NCBI RefSeq assembly: GCF_014897675.1
Contig: NZ_JABUXU010000001.1
Span: forward strand, 597,701-661,700
Reading direction: 5' to 3'
Length of the DNA stretch: 64,000 bases
Source of the DNA: Advenella sp. FME57
GTDB taxonomy: Bacteria > Pseudomonadota > Gammaproteobacteria > Burkholderiales > Burkholderiaceae_B
In this document: positions 13,082-22,535 of the stretch, one piece after another
Numbering within the stretch: the stretch's first letter is position 1
Layout of the letters: every line of letters begins with the position of its first letter
Notes under the pieces: model-generated
The model's input: only the letters and a program-made list of their open reading frames with translations
Told to the model about the DNA's origin: nothing
Databases searched by the model: none
Position numbers and translations under genes: made by a program

Positions 13082-13825
13082 ATGAATACACCACAAACTG
13101 CCTCGTCAACACCTCCACGCAAAATTCTGGTAGTCGATGATGACCCACGCCTTCGCGACCTGCTGCGCCGTTATCTGACTGAACAGGGATTCAATGTGTT
13201 CGTAGCCGAAGACGGGAAGGAAATGACCAAGCTCTGGCAGCGCGAACATTTCGACCTGCTGGTATTGGATCTGATGCTGCCAGGGGAAGATGGTCTGTCC
13301 ATCTGTCGCCGGCTTCGCGGCGCCAATGATAATACCCCTATCATCATGCTGACTGCCAAGGCCGAAGAAATCGACCGTATTCTAGGCCTGGAGATGGGTG
13401 CCGACGATTATCTGTCCAAACCGTTCAATCCTCGTGAACTGCTCGCGCGGGTTAATGCCATTTTGCGCCGCCGCGGTTCCGAAGAACACCCCGGCGCACC
13501 CAGCCAGGAAAACGAATCGATTGCTTTCGGGCCCTACACCCTGAATCTGTCCACGCGCACGCTGTCCCGCGGCGAAGAAGTTGTTGCCATCACCACGGGT
13601 GAATTCTCGGTGCTCAAAGTATTTGCCCGCCACCCCAAGGTGCCGCTGTCACGCGACAAACTGATGGAGCTGGCCCGTGGCCGCGAATATGAAGCTTTCG
13701 ATCGTAGTCTTGACGTCCAGATTTCCCGCCTGCGCAAGCTGATAGAGCCGAATCCGGCCAAACCGGTGTTTATTCAAACCGTTTGGGGATTGGGTTACGT
13801 CTTCGTTCCGGACGGCGGTAACTAA
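13082..13825 (+). CDS. ompR: OmpR-type response regulator
   Basis: 247 residues: a receiver domain (about 14-125) with the acidic pocket at Asp19/Asp20, phospho-acceptor Asp63 in VLDLMLPGEDG, and Lys113 in LSKPF, then an OmpR/PhoB winged-helix DNA-binding domain (about 150-243) ending GLGYVFVP. It is followed 14 bases later by its histidine kinase, a standard two-component operon. By analogy it would control outer-membrane porins in response to osmolarity; the large porin gene at 43.4 kb is a plausible target but no binding site was demonstrated. Confidence 0.93.
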   Translation: MNTPQTASSTPPRKILVVDDDPRLRDLLRRYLTEQGFNVFVAEDGKEMTKLWQREHFDLLVLDLMLPGEDGLSICRRLRGANDNTPIIMLTAKAEEIDRILGLEMGADDYLSKPFNPRELLARVNAILRRRGSEEHPGAPSQENESIAFGPYTLNLSTRTLSRGEEVVAITTGEFSVLKVFARHPKVPLSRDKLMELARGREYEAFDRSLDVQISRLRKLIEPNPAKPVFIQTVWGLGYVFVPDGGN

Positions 13826-13839
13826 AAGACGGCGCCGCC

Positions 13840-15243
13840 ATGGCCGCTGCTCCGGTTCAGTTTCCTCAACTGCAGAATTTCGCATCAAAAATCCGGCTGA
13901 GCTTGTTCAGCCGGTCTTTTTTCCTGCTGGCAGCATTGCTGGCCGTCAGTCTGACGTGCTGGCTGATCGTATTTTTCAACATGCAGGAAGAGCCGCGCGC
14001 CGCGCAAATGGCCGAGCGCGGTATTACGGCACTCAAAATCACCCGCAAGTCGCTTGCCTACGTCCCGCCCAATGATCGCAATGCACTGGTTATCGATCTG
14101 GCCACCACCGGGGATATCCAGGTCTTTCCCCGACAATTGGACGATGTATTGCAGCCGTTGCCAGATACCACGTTCTGGCGCATTTTCGCAGATAAGATCC
14201 AGCGCTCCGATACCCAGACGGAGACCAAGATCGCGTCCAGCATGAATGGCGAGCCAGGCATCTGGATCAGTTTCAATGTAGGCGACGAACTGTACTGGCT
14301 GCTGCTCAAATCTTCCACAGATAATCTGCCGCAAATGCGCGAATGGATCGGCTGGGGCGTGATCGCCCTGCTGCTAGCGCTGATCGGCGCTGCGATCAGC
14401 GTCCGGTTTGTCAATACGCCATTATCACGGTTGGCCAAGGCCGCCCAGCAGGTAGCGCGGGGCGAAAACCCAGCCCCCTTGCCGGACGACCAGGGACCAC
14501 TGGAGATCCGTGAGCTCAATAATGCCTTTAACCGCATGGCGCGCGATATTCGCCAGACCGAAGCCGACCGGGAATTGATGCTGGCCGGCATTTCTCATGA
14601 TCTGCGCACTCCTCTGGCGCGCATGCGCCTGGAGATCGAACTGAGCAATGTCAGTGATGAAACCCGCAGCGCCATCGATGAAGACCTTGGACAGATTGAT
14701 CACAGTATCGGCCAGTTGATGGAGTATGCCCGTCCGGCCGGGGTGCTCCCGGACAAAGCCGTCAATGTATCTTCCATTTTGCGAGACATCACCGACAGGG
14801 AAAAAGCGCATACGGAATCGCTGGGTGGCACGCTGCACACTATGATCCAGCCGAATCTGTACGCCCGGATCGGGGAACTCAATCTGAAGCGAATTGTCAG
14901 TAATCTGATTGAAAACAGTCGCCGCTACGGTCGCTCCGTCGCTGACGGCCAATCACACATCCTGGTGCGGACCCGCGAGAAAGGTGGCATGATCGAAATC
15001 GATGTCTGCGACAATGGAGCGGGCATCAATGCAAAGGATACCGAGAGGCTGCTGCGTCCCTTTTCCCGGGGCGAAGCCGCACGCACTGGCGTATCGGGCG
15101 CCGGCCTGGGCCTGTCTATTGTCGAACGACTGCTGCAGCACGTGGGTGGCACCTTGAAACTGCTGCCGAACCAGCCAACCGGACTGATCGGACACATAGA
15201 AATCCCTAAAGCTCGAGATAGAAATTATCAATTAGACAGCTAG
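13840..15243 (+). CDS. envZ: EnvZ-type sensor histidine kinase
   Basis: 467-residue inner-membrane kinase paired with OmpR. Transmembrane segments lie at about 24-46 and 170-190, enclosing a periplasmic sensor of about 120 residues. A HAMP region follows (about 190-242), then the H-box ISHDLRTPLARMR with phospho-acceptor His253, the N-box NLIENSRRYG, and G-boxes DNGAGI and GAGLGLSIV. The C-terminus looks complete. ATG lies 14 bases after the ompR stop. Confidence 0.92.
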   Translation: MAAAPVQFPQLQNFASKIRLSLFSRSFFLLAALLAVSLTCWLIVFFNMQEEPRAAQMAERGITALKITRKSLAYVPPNDRNALVIDLATTGDIQVFPRQLDDVLQPLPDTTFWRIFADKIQRSDTQTETKIASSMNGEPGIWISFNVGDELYWLLLKSSTDNLPQMREWIGWGVIALLLALIGAAISVRFVNTPLSRLAKAAQQVARGENPAPLPDDQGPLEIRELNNAFNRMARDIRQTEADRELMLAGISHDLRTPLARMRLEIELSNVSDETRSAIDEDLGQIDHSIGQLMEYARPAGVLPDKAVNVSSILRDITDREKAHTESLGGTLHTMIQPNLYARIGELNLKRIVSNLIENSRRYGRSVADGQSHILVRTREKGGMIEIDVCDNGAGINAKDTERLLRPFSRGEAARTGVSGAGLGLSIVERLLQHVGGTLKLLPNQPTGLIGHIEIPKARDRNYQLDS

Positions 15244-15397
15244 TATTGATAGTGTAAAATAACATTAAAACTTATATTGGGAAGTGGGCGTCGGCCATCG
15301 TGGCAAACCGCTCGCTCCCTTGCCATGCCTTGCGGCGCGGCCAATAAGCAGGCCCGGTACCACCGGGCGGTTGTTCAACTTCTTATGAGGAACAGTT

Positions 15398-15946
15398 ATG
15401 AAAACAGTTGGTGAAAAGCTCGAATCGTTCAAAGTCGTCGGTGTCAAACCTGGTTTCAACAACCATGAAGAAAACGGCGTTTCTGCATTCGAAGACATCA
15501 CAGAATCTTCTTTCCCCGGAAAATGGAAAGTGATCTACTTCTATCCAAAAGATTTCACATTCGTGTGTCCTACCGAGATCGTTGGCTTTAACAACCTGGC
15601 CAAAGACTTCGAAGACCGTGACGCTGTACTGATGGGCGGCTCTGTCGACAACGAATTCTGCAAACTGGCATGGCGCCGTGAGCACCCTGATCTGAACAAA
15701 TTGGGTCACTACTCATTTGCCGACTCTACCGGTTCGCTGATCGATCAGCTGGGTGTGCGTGAACGCAATGAGGGCGTTGCCCTGCGCGCCACATTCATTG
15801 TTGACCCGGACAACGTCATCCAGCACGTTTCAGTCAATAACCTGAACGTGGGACGCAATCCAGAAGAAGTTCTGCGAATTCTGGACGGCTTGCAAACAGA
15901 TGAACTGTGCCCATGCAACCGCGTTGCCGGTGGCGATACACTGTAA
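15398..15946 (+). CDS. ahpC: Alkyl hydroperoxide reductase AhpC (peroxiredoxin)
   Basis: 182-residue peroxiredoxin reducing H2O2 and organic peroxides. The peroxidatic Cys57 is in FTFVCPTE; additional Cys residues occur in NEFCKLAW and near the C-terminus in LCPCNR, the pattern of AhpC proteins that work with AhpD rather than the flavoprotein AhpF. ahpD indeed follows. ATG has a GAGGAAC ribosome site. A roughly 150-base leader precedes it; no oxyR gene is next to it. Confidence 0.95.
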   Translation: MKTVGEKLESFKVVGVKPGFNNHEENGVSAFEDITESSFPGKWKVIYFYPKDFTFVCPTEIVGFNNLAKDFEDRDAVLMGGSVDNEFCKLAWRREHPDLNKLGHYSFADSTGSLIDQLGVRERNEGVALRATFIVDPDNVIQHVSVNNLNVGRNPEEVLRILDGLQTDELCPCNRVAGGDTL

Positions 15947-15954
15947 TTTGCATC

Positions 15955-15978
15955 AAACCCGGTTCGCCGGGTTTTTCC
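15955..15978 (+). terminator. Hairpin with UUCG loop between ahpC and ahpD
   Basis: A perfect 8-bp stem (aaacccgg at 15955-15962, ccgggttt at 15967-15974) closed by the very stable TTCG tetraloop and followed by TTTTT-rich sequence. It has all the marks of an intrinsic terminator. Sitting between ahpC and ahpD it would make ahpD a readthrough gene with lower expression, or act as an mRNA stabiliser for ahpC. Confidence 0.85.
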
Positions 15979-16002
15979 TCCTCTTTTTAATAGGAAAAAA
16001 CT

Positions 16003-16521
16003 ATGCAATTTTTAACTACGATAAAAAATGAAATTCCCGATTGGGCCAAAGATATCCGCCTGAATCTGGATGGCACCATTGCCCGCTCCTCCCTGAAACC
16101 GGCCGATGCGGTTGGTGTGGCCCTGGCAGCCGCCTATGCTGCGAAGAATCCGTTTCTGATCGAACAGTTCAAGTCTGGTTTGTCGCCAGAAGATGTCAAT
16201 GGTGTTCTGACCGCTGCGGCCCTGATGGGAATGAACAACATCTGGTATCCCTATGTCGAAATGACTGACGACAGTCAACTCAAAACCCTGCCACCGCTAT
16301 TGCGCATGAATGCCTATTCCTCGCATGGGGGCATTGAGCATGAACGCTTTGAACTGTTTGCCCTGGCGGCCTCGATTGTCGGCAAATGCCACTTTTGCGT
16401 TAAATCGCATTTTGACAATCTGAAAAAAGCGGGCTTCACGATTGAGCAGTTGCGCGATGCCGGACGTATCGCCGCTGTAGTCAACGCCGCCGCGCTGGCC
16501 CTGACAGCCGAAGGCAAATAA
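16003..16521 (+). CDS. ahpD: Alkyl hydroperoxidase AhpD
   Basis: 172-residue CMD/AhpD protein that reduces AhpC. The redox CxxC is Cys129-Cys132 in GKCHFCVKSH with His136, preceded by the conserved Glu/His-bearing segment EHERFEL near 112-118. Length is typical of AhpD. It follows ahpC on the same strand with a terminator-like hairpin in between. In mycobacteria AhpD is recharged by dihydrolipoamide-linked enzymes; whether that holds here is unknown. Confidence 0.93.
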   Translation: MQFLTTIKNEIPDWAKDIRLNLDGTIARSSLKPADAVGVALAAAYAAKNPFLIEQFKSGLSPEDVNGVLTAAALMGMNNIWYPYVEMTDDSQLKTLPPLLRMNAYSSHGGIEHERFELFALAASIVGKCHFCVKSHFDNLKKAGFTIEQLRDAGRIAAVVNAAALALTAEGK

Positions 16522-16540
16522 ATCAGTCTGCCTCTCAAAT

Positions 16541-16577
16541 AATGTCATACCGTGACCCTATGTCGCGGCATTTTTTT
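16541..16577 (+). terminator. Probable weak terminator after ahpD
   Basis: Imperfect stem (aatg...ccgtgac with gtcgcgg...catt) followed by TTTTTTTG. The T-run is good but the stem has mismatches, so confidence is modest. Confidence 0.5.
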
Positions 16578-16633
16578 GTTTGGTGAGCACGCCTCAGCCA
16601 GCGCTTCGTGCGTGCTGCCGTCCGCTGGGCATC

Positions 16634-17119
16634 TTATTGTCTGGCCAGCAGGGCGATAGCCGTGGCCGCAATGCCCTCTTTGCGCCCTAGATACCCCAAG
16701 TGCTCGTTCGTTTTACCCTTGACATTCACACAGGCGGGGTCCAGCGCCAGATCAGCGGCAATATTGCTTACCATGGCCGGCGCATAGGGCATGATTTTCG
16801 GCGCCTGGGCATGAATGGTGGCGTCCACGTTCACGACCTGCCAGCCGGCTTCGCAGACACGACGGTACGCCTCGCGCAGCAATACTCGGCTGTCACTGCC
16901 TTTGAATGCCGGATCGGTATCAGGGAACAAACGGCCGATATCGCCCAGCGCTGCCGCACCCAGGATAGCATCGGTAATCGCATGCAACAGCGCATCGGCG
17001 TCCGAGTGTCCCAGCAGACCATGGGTGTGGGCAATGGTAACGCCCCCCAATATCAGGGGCCGCCCCTCCTGTAACGCATGGACATCAAACCCCTGCCCAA
17101 CCCGCAAGCCAATTGTCAT
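16634..17119 (-). CDS. ispF: 2-C-methyl-D-erythritol 2,4-cyclodiphosphate synthase IspF
   Basis: 161-residue MEP-pathway enzyme cyclising CDP-ME 2-phosphate to MEcPP. The metal ligands Asp12 and His14 are in GFDVHAL, and [20 protein letters not shown] gives the second conserved block; LFPDTDP, KGSDS and [11 protein letters not shown] complete the family signature. It lies 90 bases downstream of ispD on the same strand, the usual ispDF pairing. Confidence 0.96.
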   Translation of the reverse strand: MTIGLRVGQGFDVHALQEGRPLILGGVTIAHTHGLLGHSDADALLHAITDAILGAAALGDIGRLFPDTDPAFKGSDSRVLLREAYRRVCEAGWQVVNVDATIHAQAPKIMPYAPAMVSNIAADLALDPACVNVKGKTNEHLGYLGRKEGIAATAIALLARQ

Positions 17120-17209
17120 ACAGCACTCTCCATATCATTGCGTCAACATCATTTCTTTAACTTCATTTGGCATCCATGCCGCGTAGCAGATCAACCGTTC
17201 AACCGTACT

Positions 17210-17947
17210 TTATCCTGTCGCCTGCCCCGACGCCGCTCCAGCGAATGCCAACCACCGTTGCACCATGGCAAAATCTGCAGGCCAGGTCACTTTCATATTT
17301 TCTGCCGAACCACGCACCAGCAGGGGATGGATGCCCGCCGCTTCCATGGCCGAGGCTTCGTCGGTAATATCCAGCCCTTGGTCGATCGCAGCATTCAGCG
17401 CGTCCAGCAGGGCACGTGCAGGAAAAAGCTGCGGCGTCTGCGCCAGCCACAAGCCTTCACGCGGAATGGTCTGCGCCACACACACCTGCTGTTGTTCATC
17501 CACGGTTGCGCGTTTGACGGTATCGGGCACAGGCACTGCCAGCAACCCGCCCTTGTTTTGACTCAGGCAGGTATCAATCAATGCCGTGAGCGTATCGGCC
17601 CGTAACCCCGGCCTTGCCGCATCGTGCACCAGCGCCCAGCCATCGCGATCGTCACCATCCAGAACAGCCTGCAGCGTGCTGCTTACGGTGTGCGCCCGCG
17701 TAGCGCCGGCAGTGCGATGAACGTAGACATTGCTGCCCAGGTTCAGTGTATCAATCCAGGTGTCCTCAGCCGTGACCCCGATATGGACAGTAGCAACCCG
17801 GGCGTCTGCGCGCAGGGCATCGGCGGCCAGTTGCAACATCGCCACGCCGTTGATCGTGCAATACTGCTTGGGGATCTGCCGGCCGGCAGTCAGGGCCCGA
17901 CTGCCCACGCCGCCTGCGGGAATAATCGCAAAGATGTTGTCAGTCAT
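17210..17947 (-). CDS. ispD: 2-C-methyl-D-erythritol 4-phosphate cytidylyltransferase IspD
   Basis: 245-residue MEP-pathway nucleotidyltransferase joining CTP and MEP. The N-terminal loop PAGGVGSR ... IPKQY is the CTP-binding signature (one Ala to Gly change from the common PAAG), and LVHDAARP and TPQLF are also family motifs. The frame is open for a further 95 codons upstream, but the family N-terminus starts at MTDN; ATG 17960-17962, five codons earlier, is the alternative. Neither start has a strong ribosome site. The gene is followed by ispF and is divergent from mfd. Confidence 0.93.
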   Translation of the reverse strand: MTDNIFAIIPAGGVGSRALTAGRQIPKQYCTINGVAMLQLAADALRADARVATVHIGVTAEDTWIDTLNLGSNVYVHRTAGATRAHTVSSTLQAVLDGDDRDGWALVHDAARPGLRADTLTALIDTCLSQNKGGLLAVPVPDTVKRATVDEQQQVCVAQTIPREGLWLAQTPQLFPARALLDALNAAIDQGLDITDEASAMEAAGIHPLLVRGSAENMKVTWPADFAMVQRWLAFAGAASGQATG

Positions 17948-18197
17948 AGAGGTCGCCGCCATTGAAGCGGCAATTGCATCATTCAAGAGATCAGATAATA
18001 TCACGCCGCCCCGCTGCCAAGCCAAATTGCAGCGGGCGATGCGGTGGCTCGCGCAGCGCCGGTCAGCTTCTGTCAGCGCAGGCCGGGGCAAGCAGCAGCA
18101 GGCCATTGCCCCGCCCGCCGCGAACTGCAGTCCTGGCGGGCGGCGACACCCCGGTATCTGATAAAATGAGCAGATTCGATTCCCTGCTTCCGCCTCT

Positions 18198-21100
18198 GTG
18201 TCAAACACTGCCCTCACCCCGCTCCTTTCCACGCTTAAACCCGGTCAACGCTATAGCTACCCACGCCCGCCGGGTTCGGGTGACGCCTGGCTGTCGGCCG
18301 AACTTGCCCGGGCCGCCGGCAGGCCGCTTGTGCTGCTCTGCGCCGATCCCCTGCAGGCACAAAGGCTGCATGACGAAATTGTGCTGTTTGACCCAAAGCT
18401 GCGGGTACGCCAGTTTCCAGACTGGGAGACACTACCCTACGATGGCTTTTCGCCACACCAGGATCTGATTTCAGAAAGGCTTAAAACGCTGTCGGCCCTC
18501 ATGCAAGGCAAAGTCGACGTTCTGGCGGTGCCGGTCACAACAGCCCTGTATCGCCTGGCGCCCACTGCATTTTTGGCAGCCTATTCCTTTTCATTCAAAA
18601 AGGGTGACAAACTCGACGAATCCGCCCTGCGTGACCAGTTGATGCTGGCCAATTATGCACACGTCTCGCAGGTAGCCGCTCCCGGAGAATTCTGTATCCG
18701 GGGTGGGCTGATCGATTTGTTTCCCATGGGTTCAGTGCTGCCCTACCGCATTGACCTGTTTGACGACGAAATCGAATCCATTCGCAGTTTTGACATGGAC
18801 ACGCAGCGCAGCCTGTACCCGGTCAATGAAGTGGAACTGCTGCCCGGCCGCGAGTTTCCCATGGACGAAACCGCCCGCAATCATTTTCGCTCGCGCTTTC
18901 GCGACCTGTTCGAAGGCGATCCGTCCCGCGCCATGCCCTACAAAGACATGGGCAACGGCATTGCCTTTGCCGGTATCGAGTATTATCTACCGCTGTTCTT
19001 TGACGATACTGCAACGCTGTTTGACTATCTGCGCCCCGAAACCATCACGGTCACCGTCGGCACGATCGAAGAGGCCATCCGGCAATTTCACGACGACACG
19101 CAAAGTCGCTACCGGTTCCTCAAAAGCGATCGCGAACGGCCCGTGCTGGCGCCCGAGCTCCTGTTTTTGTCTGAAGAACAGTTTTTCGTCCATCTGAAAT
19201 CCTTCGCCCGACTGCACCTGGACGAAAGTTCCCCCAATGCACAATTTGCGCCGGCCCCCGATATTGCCGTGCTCAGACGCAGCGATGATCCTTTTGCACG
19301 CCTGCGCGCCTGGCTCAAGAGCGGCCAACAGCGGTTGCTGCTCTGTGCCGATTCAGCCGGCCGCCGTGAAACGCTGTTGCAACTGCTGCGCGAACAACAG
19401 CTGGAGCCCAGTGCAGCCTTTGACAACGTCCAGGATTTTGTCGCCTCCGATATTGATTTTGGCATTGCCATTGCGCCGCTGAACACCGGTTTTATCATTC
19501 GCGACCGACAGCTGTGCCTGGTCACCGAAAACGACCTGTATCCCGGTTCCGCATCGGTCGCCCAGCGCCGTCGCAAGAAACAGGAACGCAGCAGCAACGT
19601 TGACGCCATGGTGCGCGACCTGTCCGAGTTGCGGGAGGGCGATCCGGTCGTTCATATGCAATACGGTATCGGGCGCTACCATGGCCTGGTCACGATGGAT
19701 CTGGGCGAAGGCGATATCGAACTATTGCATCTGCAATACTCAGGCAATAGCACGCTATACGTTCCGGTCTCGCAACTGCACGTGATCTCCCGCTATAGTG
19801 GCGCCGATCCTGAGCATGCGCCGCTGCATCAATTAGGATCCGGCCAATGGGACCGGGCCCGCAAGAAGGCTGCCAAGCAAATCCGCGATGCAGCCGCCGA
19901 GCTGCTGGCCCTGTATGCACTGCGCGCAGCGCGTGAAGGCTTTTCTTTCAAGCTGCCCTTTTCCGACTACCAGACCTTTGTCGAAGGCTTTGGATTTGAG
20001 GAAACTGTCGACCAGCAGGCCGCCATTGATGCTGTCATTGGCGACATGACCTCCGGCAAACCGATGGATCGCCTGGTATGCGGCGATGTGGGTTTCGGCA
20101 AGACCGAAGTCGCCCTGCGCGCGGCCTTTCTGTGCGTCGCCAATGGCAAGCAGGTCGCACTGCTGTGCCCCACCACGCTGCTGGCCGAGCAACATGCTCA
20201 GACCTTCGCCGACCGGTTTGCCGACTGGCCGGTGCGCGTGGCAGAACTGTCGCGCTTTCGCAGCACCAAGGAAGTTAAGGCGTCGCTGGACGGGCTGCAG
20301 GACGGTACGGTTGACATTGTCATCGGCACGCATAAACTGCTGGGCAAGGAAGTCAAATTCAAGCGGCTGGGGCTGGTCATCATTGACGAAGAACATCGCT
20401 TCGGCGTGCGACAGAAAGAGGCGCTCAAGGCGTTGCGCGCCGAAGTGGACATTCTCACGCTGACCGCAACGCCGATTCCGCGCACACTGGGCATGTCCCT
20501 TGAAGGCATACGTGACTTTTCCGTAATTGCCACTGCGCCGCAAAAGCGCCTGGCCATCAAAACGTTCGTACGCCGCGAAGACAATGGCACCATCCGTGAA
20601 GCCGCCCTGCGTGAACTGAAACGCGGCGGCCAGGTTTACTTCCTGCACAACGAAGTGGAAACCATTCAGAACCGCCGTGCGCGCCTGGAAGAGCTCCTGC
20701 CCGAAGCGCGCATTGCCGTGGCCCATGGCCAGATGCCCGAACGTGAACTCGAAGAAATCATGAAGGGCTTTTATCAGCAGCGCTTTAATATTCTGCTGTG
20801 CACCACCATTATTGAAACGGGTATTGATGTCCCCAGCGCCAATACCATCATTATTCATCGAGCAGATCGGCTGGGCCTGGCGCAGCTGCATCAGCTGCGC
20901 GGGCGCGTCGGCCGCTCGCACCATCAGGCCTATGCCTATATGCTCACGCCGGGCGAAGACGCCATCACCAGCAATGCCAAAAAGCGGCTGGAGGCCATTC
21001 AGTCCCTGGAAGAACTGGGTTCGGGCTTCTTTCTGTCCATGCACGATCTGGAAATCCGGGGCACGGGCGAAGTATTGGGCGACTCGCAATCGGGCAATAT

Positions 21101-21635
21101 CAACGAAATCGGCTTTACGATGTACAGCGATCTGCTTAACGAAGCCGTGCGTGCGCTCAAGGCCGGCGAAGAGCCGGATCTGGAGACCCCGTTCAATTCC
21201 GTCTGCGAAGTCAAACTGCATACGTCTGCCCTGCTGCCGGCCGATTACTGTACCGACATCCATGCCCGCCTGTCCCTGTATAAGCAGCTGGCCCACGCCA
21301 AGACCGAAGATGACTTGCTGGCCATCCAGGAAGAGCTCACCGACCGCTTTGGAAAAATGCCAGACCCGGCGCGCATGTTGATCGCAACGCACCGTCTGCG
21401 CATCCTGGCTGAAGCGCTGGGCATCATCAAGGTCGATATCAGCGATGAACAGGCGCTGCTTGTCTTTGGCCCCAAGACCTGCGCCGACCCACTTAAAATG
21501 ATTGAGCTGGTGCAAAAACAAAAGCACATCCGTTTTTCGGGGGCCGATAAATTACGTATTGAACTGAACAATATGCCCGACATCAGTCGCCGCATCGATA
21601 CCATTCGCCTGCTGCTCAAGACGCTGGCGGCCTGA
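18198..21635 (+). CDS. mfd: Transcription-repair coupling factor Mfd
   Basis: 1145-residue SF2 translocase that removes stalled RNA polymerase and recruits UvrA. In order: UvrB-like N-terminal region, CarD-like polymerase-interaction domain beginning near residue 471 (LREGDPVVHMQYGIGRY), RecG-like helicase with Walker A GDVGFGKTE (Lys635) and DEEH at about 730-733, LTATPIPRTL, and QLRGRVGRS in motif VI, then the C-terminal TRCF domain. The start is GTG 18198, giving an N-terminus (KPGQRYSYPRPPGSGDAW) that fits the family; an ATG at 18166 is out of frame. Confidence 0.97.
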   Translation: MSNTALTPLLSTLKPGQRYSYPRPPGSGDAWLSAELARAAGRPLVLLCADPLQAQRLHDEIVLFDPKLRVRQFPDWETLPYDGFSPHQDLISERLKTLSALMQGKVDVLAVPVTTALYRLAPTAFLAAYSFSFKKGDKLDESALRDQLMLANYAHVSQVAAPGEFCIRGGLIDLFPMGSVLPYRIDLFDDEIESIRSFDMDTQRSLYPVNEVELLPGREFPMDETARNHFRSRFRDLFEGDPSRAMPYKDMGNGIAFAGIEYYLPLFFDDTATLFDYLRPETITVTVGTIEEAIRQFHDDTQSRYRFLKSDRERPVLAPELLFLSEEQFFVHLKSFARLHLDESSPNAQFAPAPDIAVLRRSDDPFARLRAWLKSGQQRLLLCADSAGRRETLLQLLREQQLEPSAAFDNVQDFVASDIDFGIAIAPLNTGFIIRDRQLCLVTENDLYPGSASVAQRRRKKQERSSNVDAMVRDLSELREGDPVVHMQYGIGRYHGLVTMDLGEGDIELLHLQYSGNSTLYVPVSQLHVISRYSGADPEHAPLHQLGSGQWDRARKKAAKQIRDAAAELLALYALRAAREGFSFKLPFSDYQTFVEGFGFEETVDQQAAIDAVIGDMTSGKPMDRLVCGDVGFGKTEVALRAAFLCVANGKQVALLCPTTLLAEQHAQTFADRFADWPVRVAELSRFRSTKEVKASLDGLQDGTVDIVIGTHKLLGKEVKFKRLGLVIIDEEHRFGVRQKEALKALRAEVDILTLTATPIPRTLGMSLEGIRDFSVIATAPQKRLAIKTFVRREDNGTIREAALRELKRGGQVYFLHNEVETIQNRRARLEELLPEARIAVAHGQMPERELEEIMKGFYQQRFNILLCTTIIETGIDVPSANTIIIHRADRLGLAQLHQLRGRVGRSHHQAYAYMLTPGEDAITSNAKKRLEAIQSLEELGSGFFLSMHDLEIRGTGEVLGDSQSGNINEIGFTMYSDLLNEAVRALKAGEEPDLETPFNSVCEVKLHTSALLPADYCTDIHARLSLYKQLAHAKTEDDLLAIQEELTDRFGKMPDPARMLIATHRLRILAEALGIIKVDISDEQALLVFGPKTCADPLKMIELVQKQKHIRFSGADKLRIELNNMPDISRRIDTIRLLLKTLAA

Positions 21636-21662
21636 CTCTTTTTTATCCGGATTTTCCTTAAC

Positions 21663-22535
21663 ATGCATCTCGTACTCCAAGCCCCCGGCATTCGCCATGA
21701 TCTGATCGAACAGGCCGCTGCGCTGGCCAGCGCCAACCGCATTACACCACTGAATGCCTGCGCCATGCGCCTGGAAGACGTTGATGAAACGGCATTGCCC
21801 CAGTTGCAGGAGTGGGCCAAAACCCGCCATGTCGATCTGGCCGCACTGCAGACCATCCGCCCCCTGGATGAGATAAAAGTGTTGGCCATGGATATGGACT
21901 CGACCCTGATCAATATTGAATGCATTGACGAAATTGCCGACATGGTAGGCAAAAAAGCAGAGGTATCGGCCATCACAGAGGCAGCCATGCGCGGCGAAAT
22001 CAAGGACTTCAGTGAAAGCCTGCGCCGGCGCGTTGCCCTTCTTAAGGGCGTAGCCGAAGCTGATCTGCAGCGCGTTTACGATGAACGCCTGCAACTGAAT
22101 ACGGGCGCCGAAAAACTGATTCGCACCATGCAGGCGGCCGGTGTCCACGTCATGGTCGTCTCTGGCGGTTTTACCTTCTTTACGGAAAAACTGCAAGCCC
22201 GCCTGGGCCTCGCTAGTGCCCACGCCAACGTTCTGCAAGTGGAAAATGGCAAATTAACCGGACAGGTCGTGGGCGATATCGTCGACGGTGACCGCAAGGC
22301 CGCATACCTCAAGTCACTGGCGGCGTCGCTCAATGCCACGCCGGCCCAGTGCATTGCCATGGGCGATGGCTCAAACGATCTGAACATGTTGTCCCATGCT
22401 GCCTATTCTGTGGCCTATCGCGCCAAACCTGTATTGCAGGAAGCAGCCGCATTTCAGATCAATTACGCGGGTCTGGATGCCGTGCTGAACTGGTTTGACA
22501 GCAAGGACGCTGTGCAGGCAGCACAACGCCGCTGA
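21663..22535 (+). CDS. serB: Phosphoserine phosphatase SerB
   Basis: 290-residue HAD phosphatase for the last step of L-serine synthesis. The nucleophile Asp77 and Asp79 are in AMDMDSTLINIECIDE; motif II is MVVSGGF, and motif III/IV are the Lys of DRKAAYL and GDGSNDLNML. An ACT-like N-terminal region of about 65 residues precedes the catalytic domain, as in other proteobacterial SerB. It follows mfd by 27 bases and is probably cotranscribed. Confidence 0.95.
   Translation: MHLVLQAPGIRHDLIEQAAALASANRITPLNACAMRLEDVDETALPQLQEWAKTRHVDLAALQTIRPLDEIKVLAMDMDSTLINIECIDEIADMVGKKAEVSAITEAAMRGEIKDFSESLRRRVALLKGVAEADLQRVYDERLQLNTGAEKLIRTMQAAGVHVMVVSGGFTFFTEKLQARLGLASAHANVLQVENGKLTGQVVGDIVDGDRKAAYLKSLAASLNATPAQCIAMGDGSNDLNMLSHAAYSVAYRAKPVLQEAAAFQINYAGLDAVLNWFDSKDAVQAAQRR

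Noticed and set aside
15244..15397. OxyR site upstream of ahpC
   Set aside because: ATAG and CTAG-like words are present but the four-part OxyR spacing could not be matched, and promoter boxes do not have normal spacing.
17963..18232. N-terminal extension of ispD by up to 90 codons
   Set aside because: IspD starts just before PAGG; the extension overlaps the mfd start on the other strand and is not IspD-like.
19833..21527. A 564-codon open frame on the minus strand inside mfd
   Set aside because: It is the antisense shadow of a strongly conserved plus-strand gene; it has no ribosome site and its composition (Gln/His/Arg/Gly/Phe-rich) is typical of complement frames.
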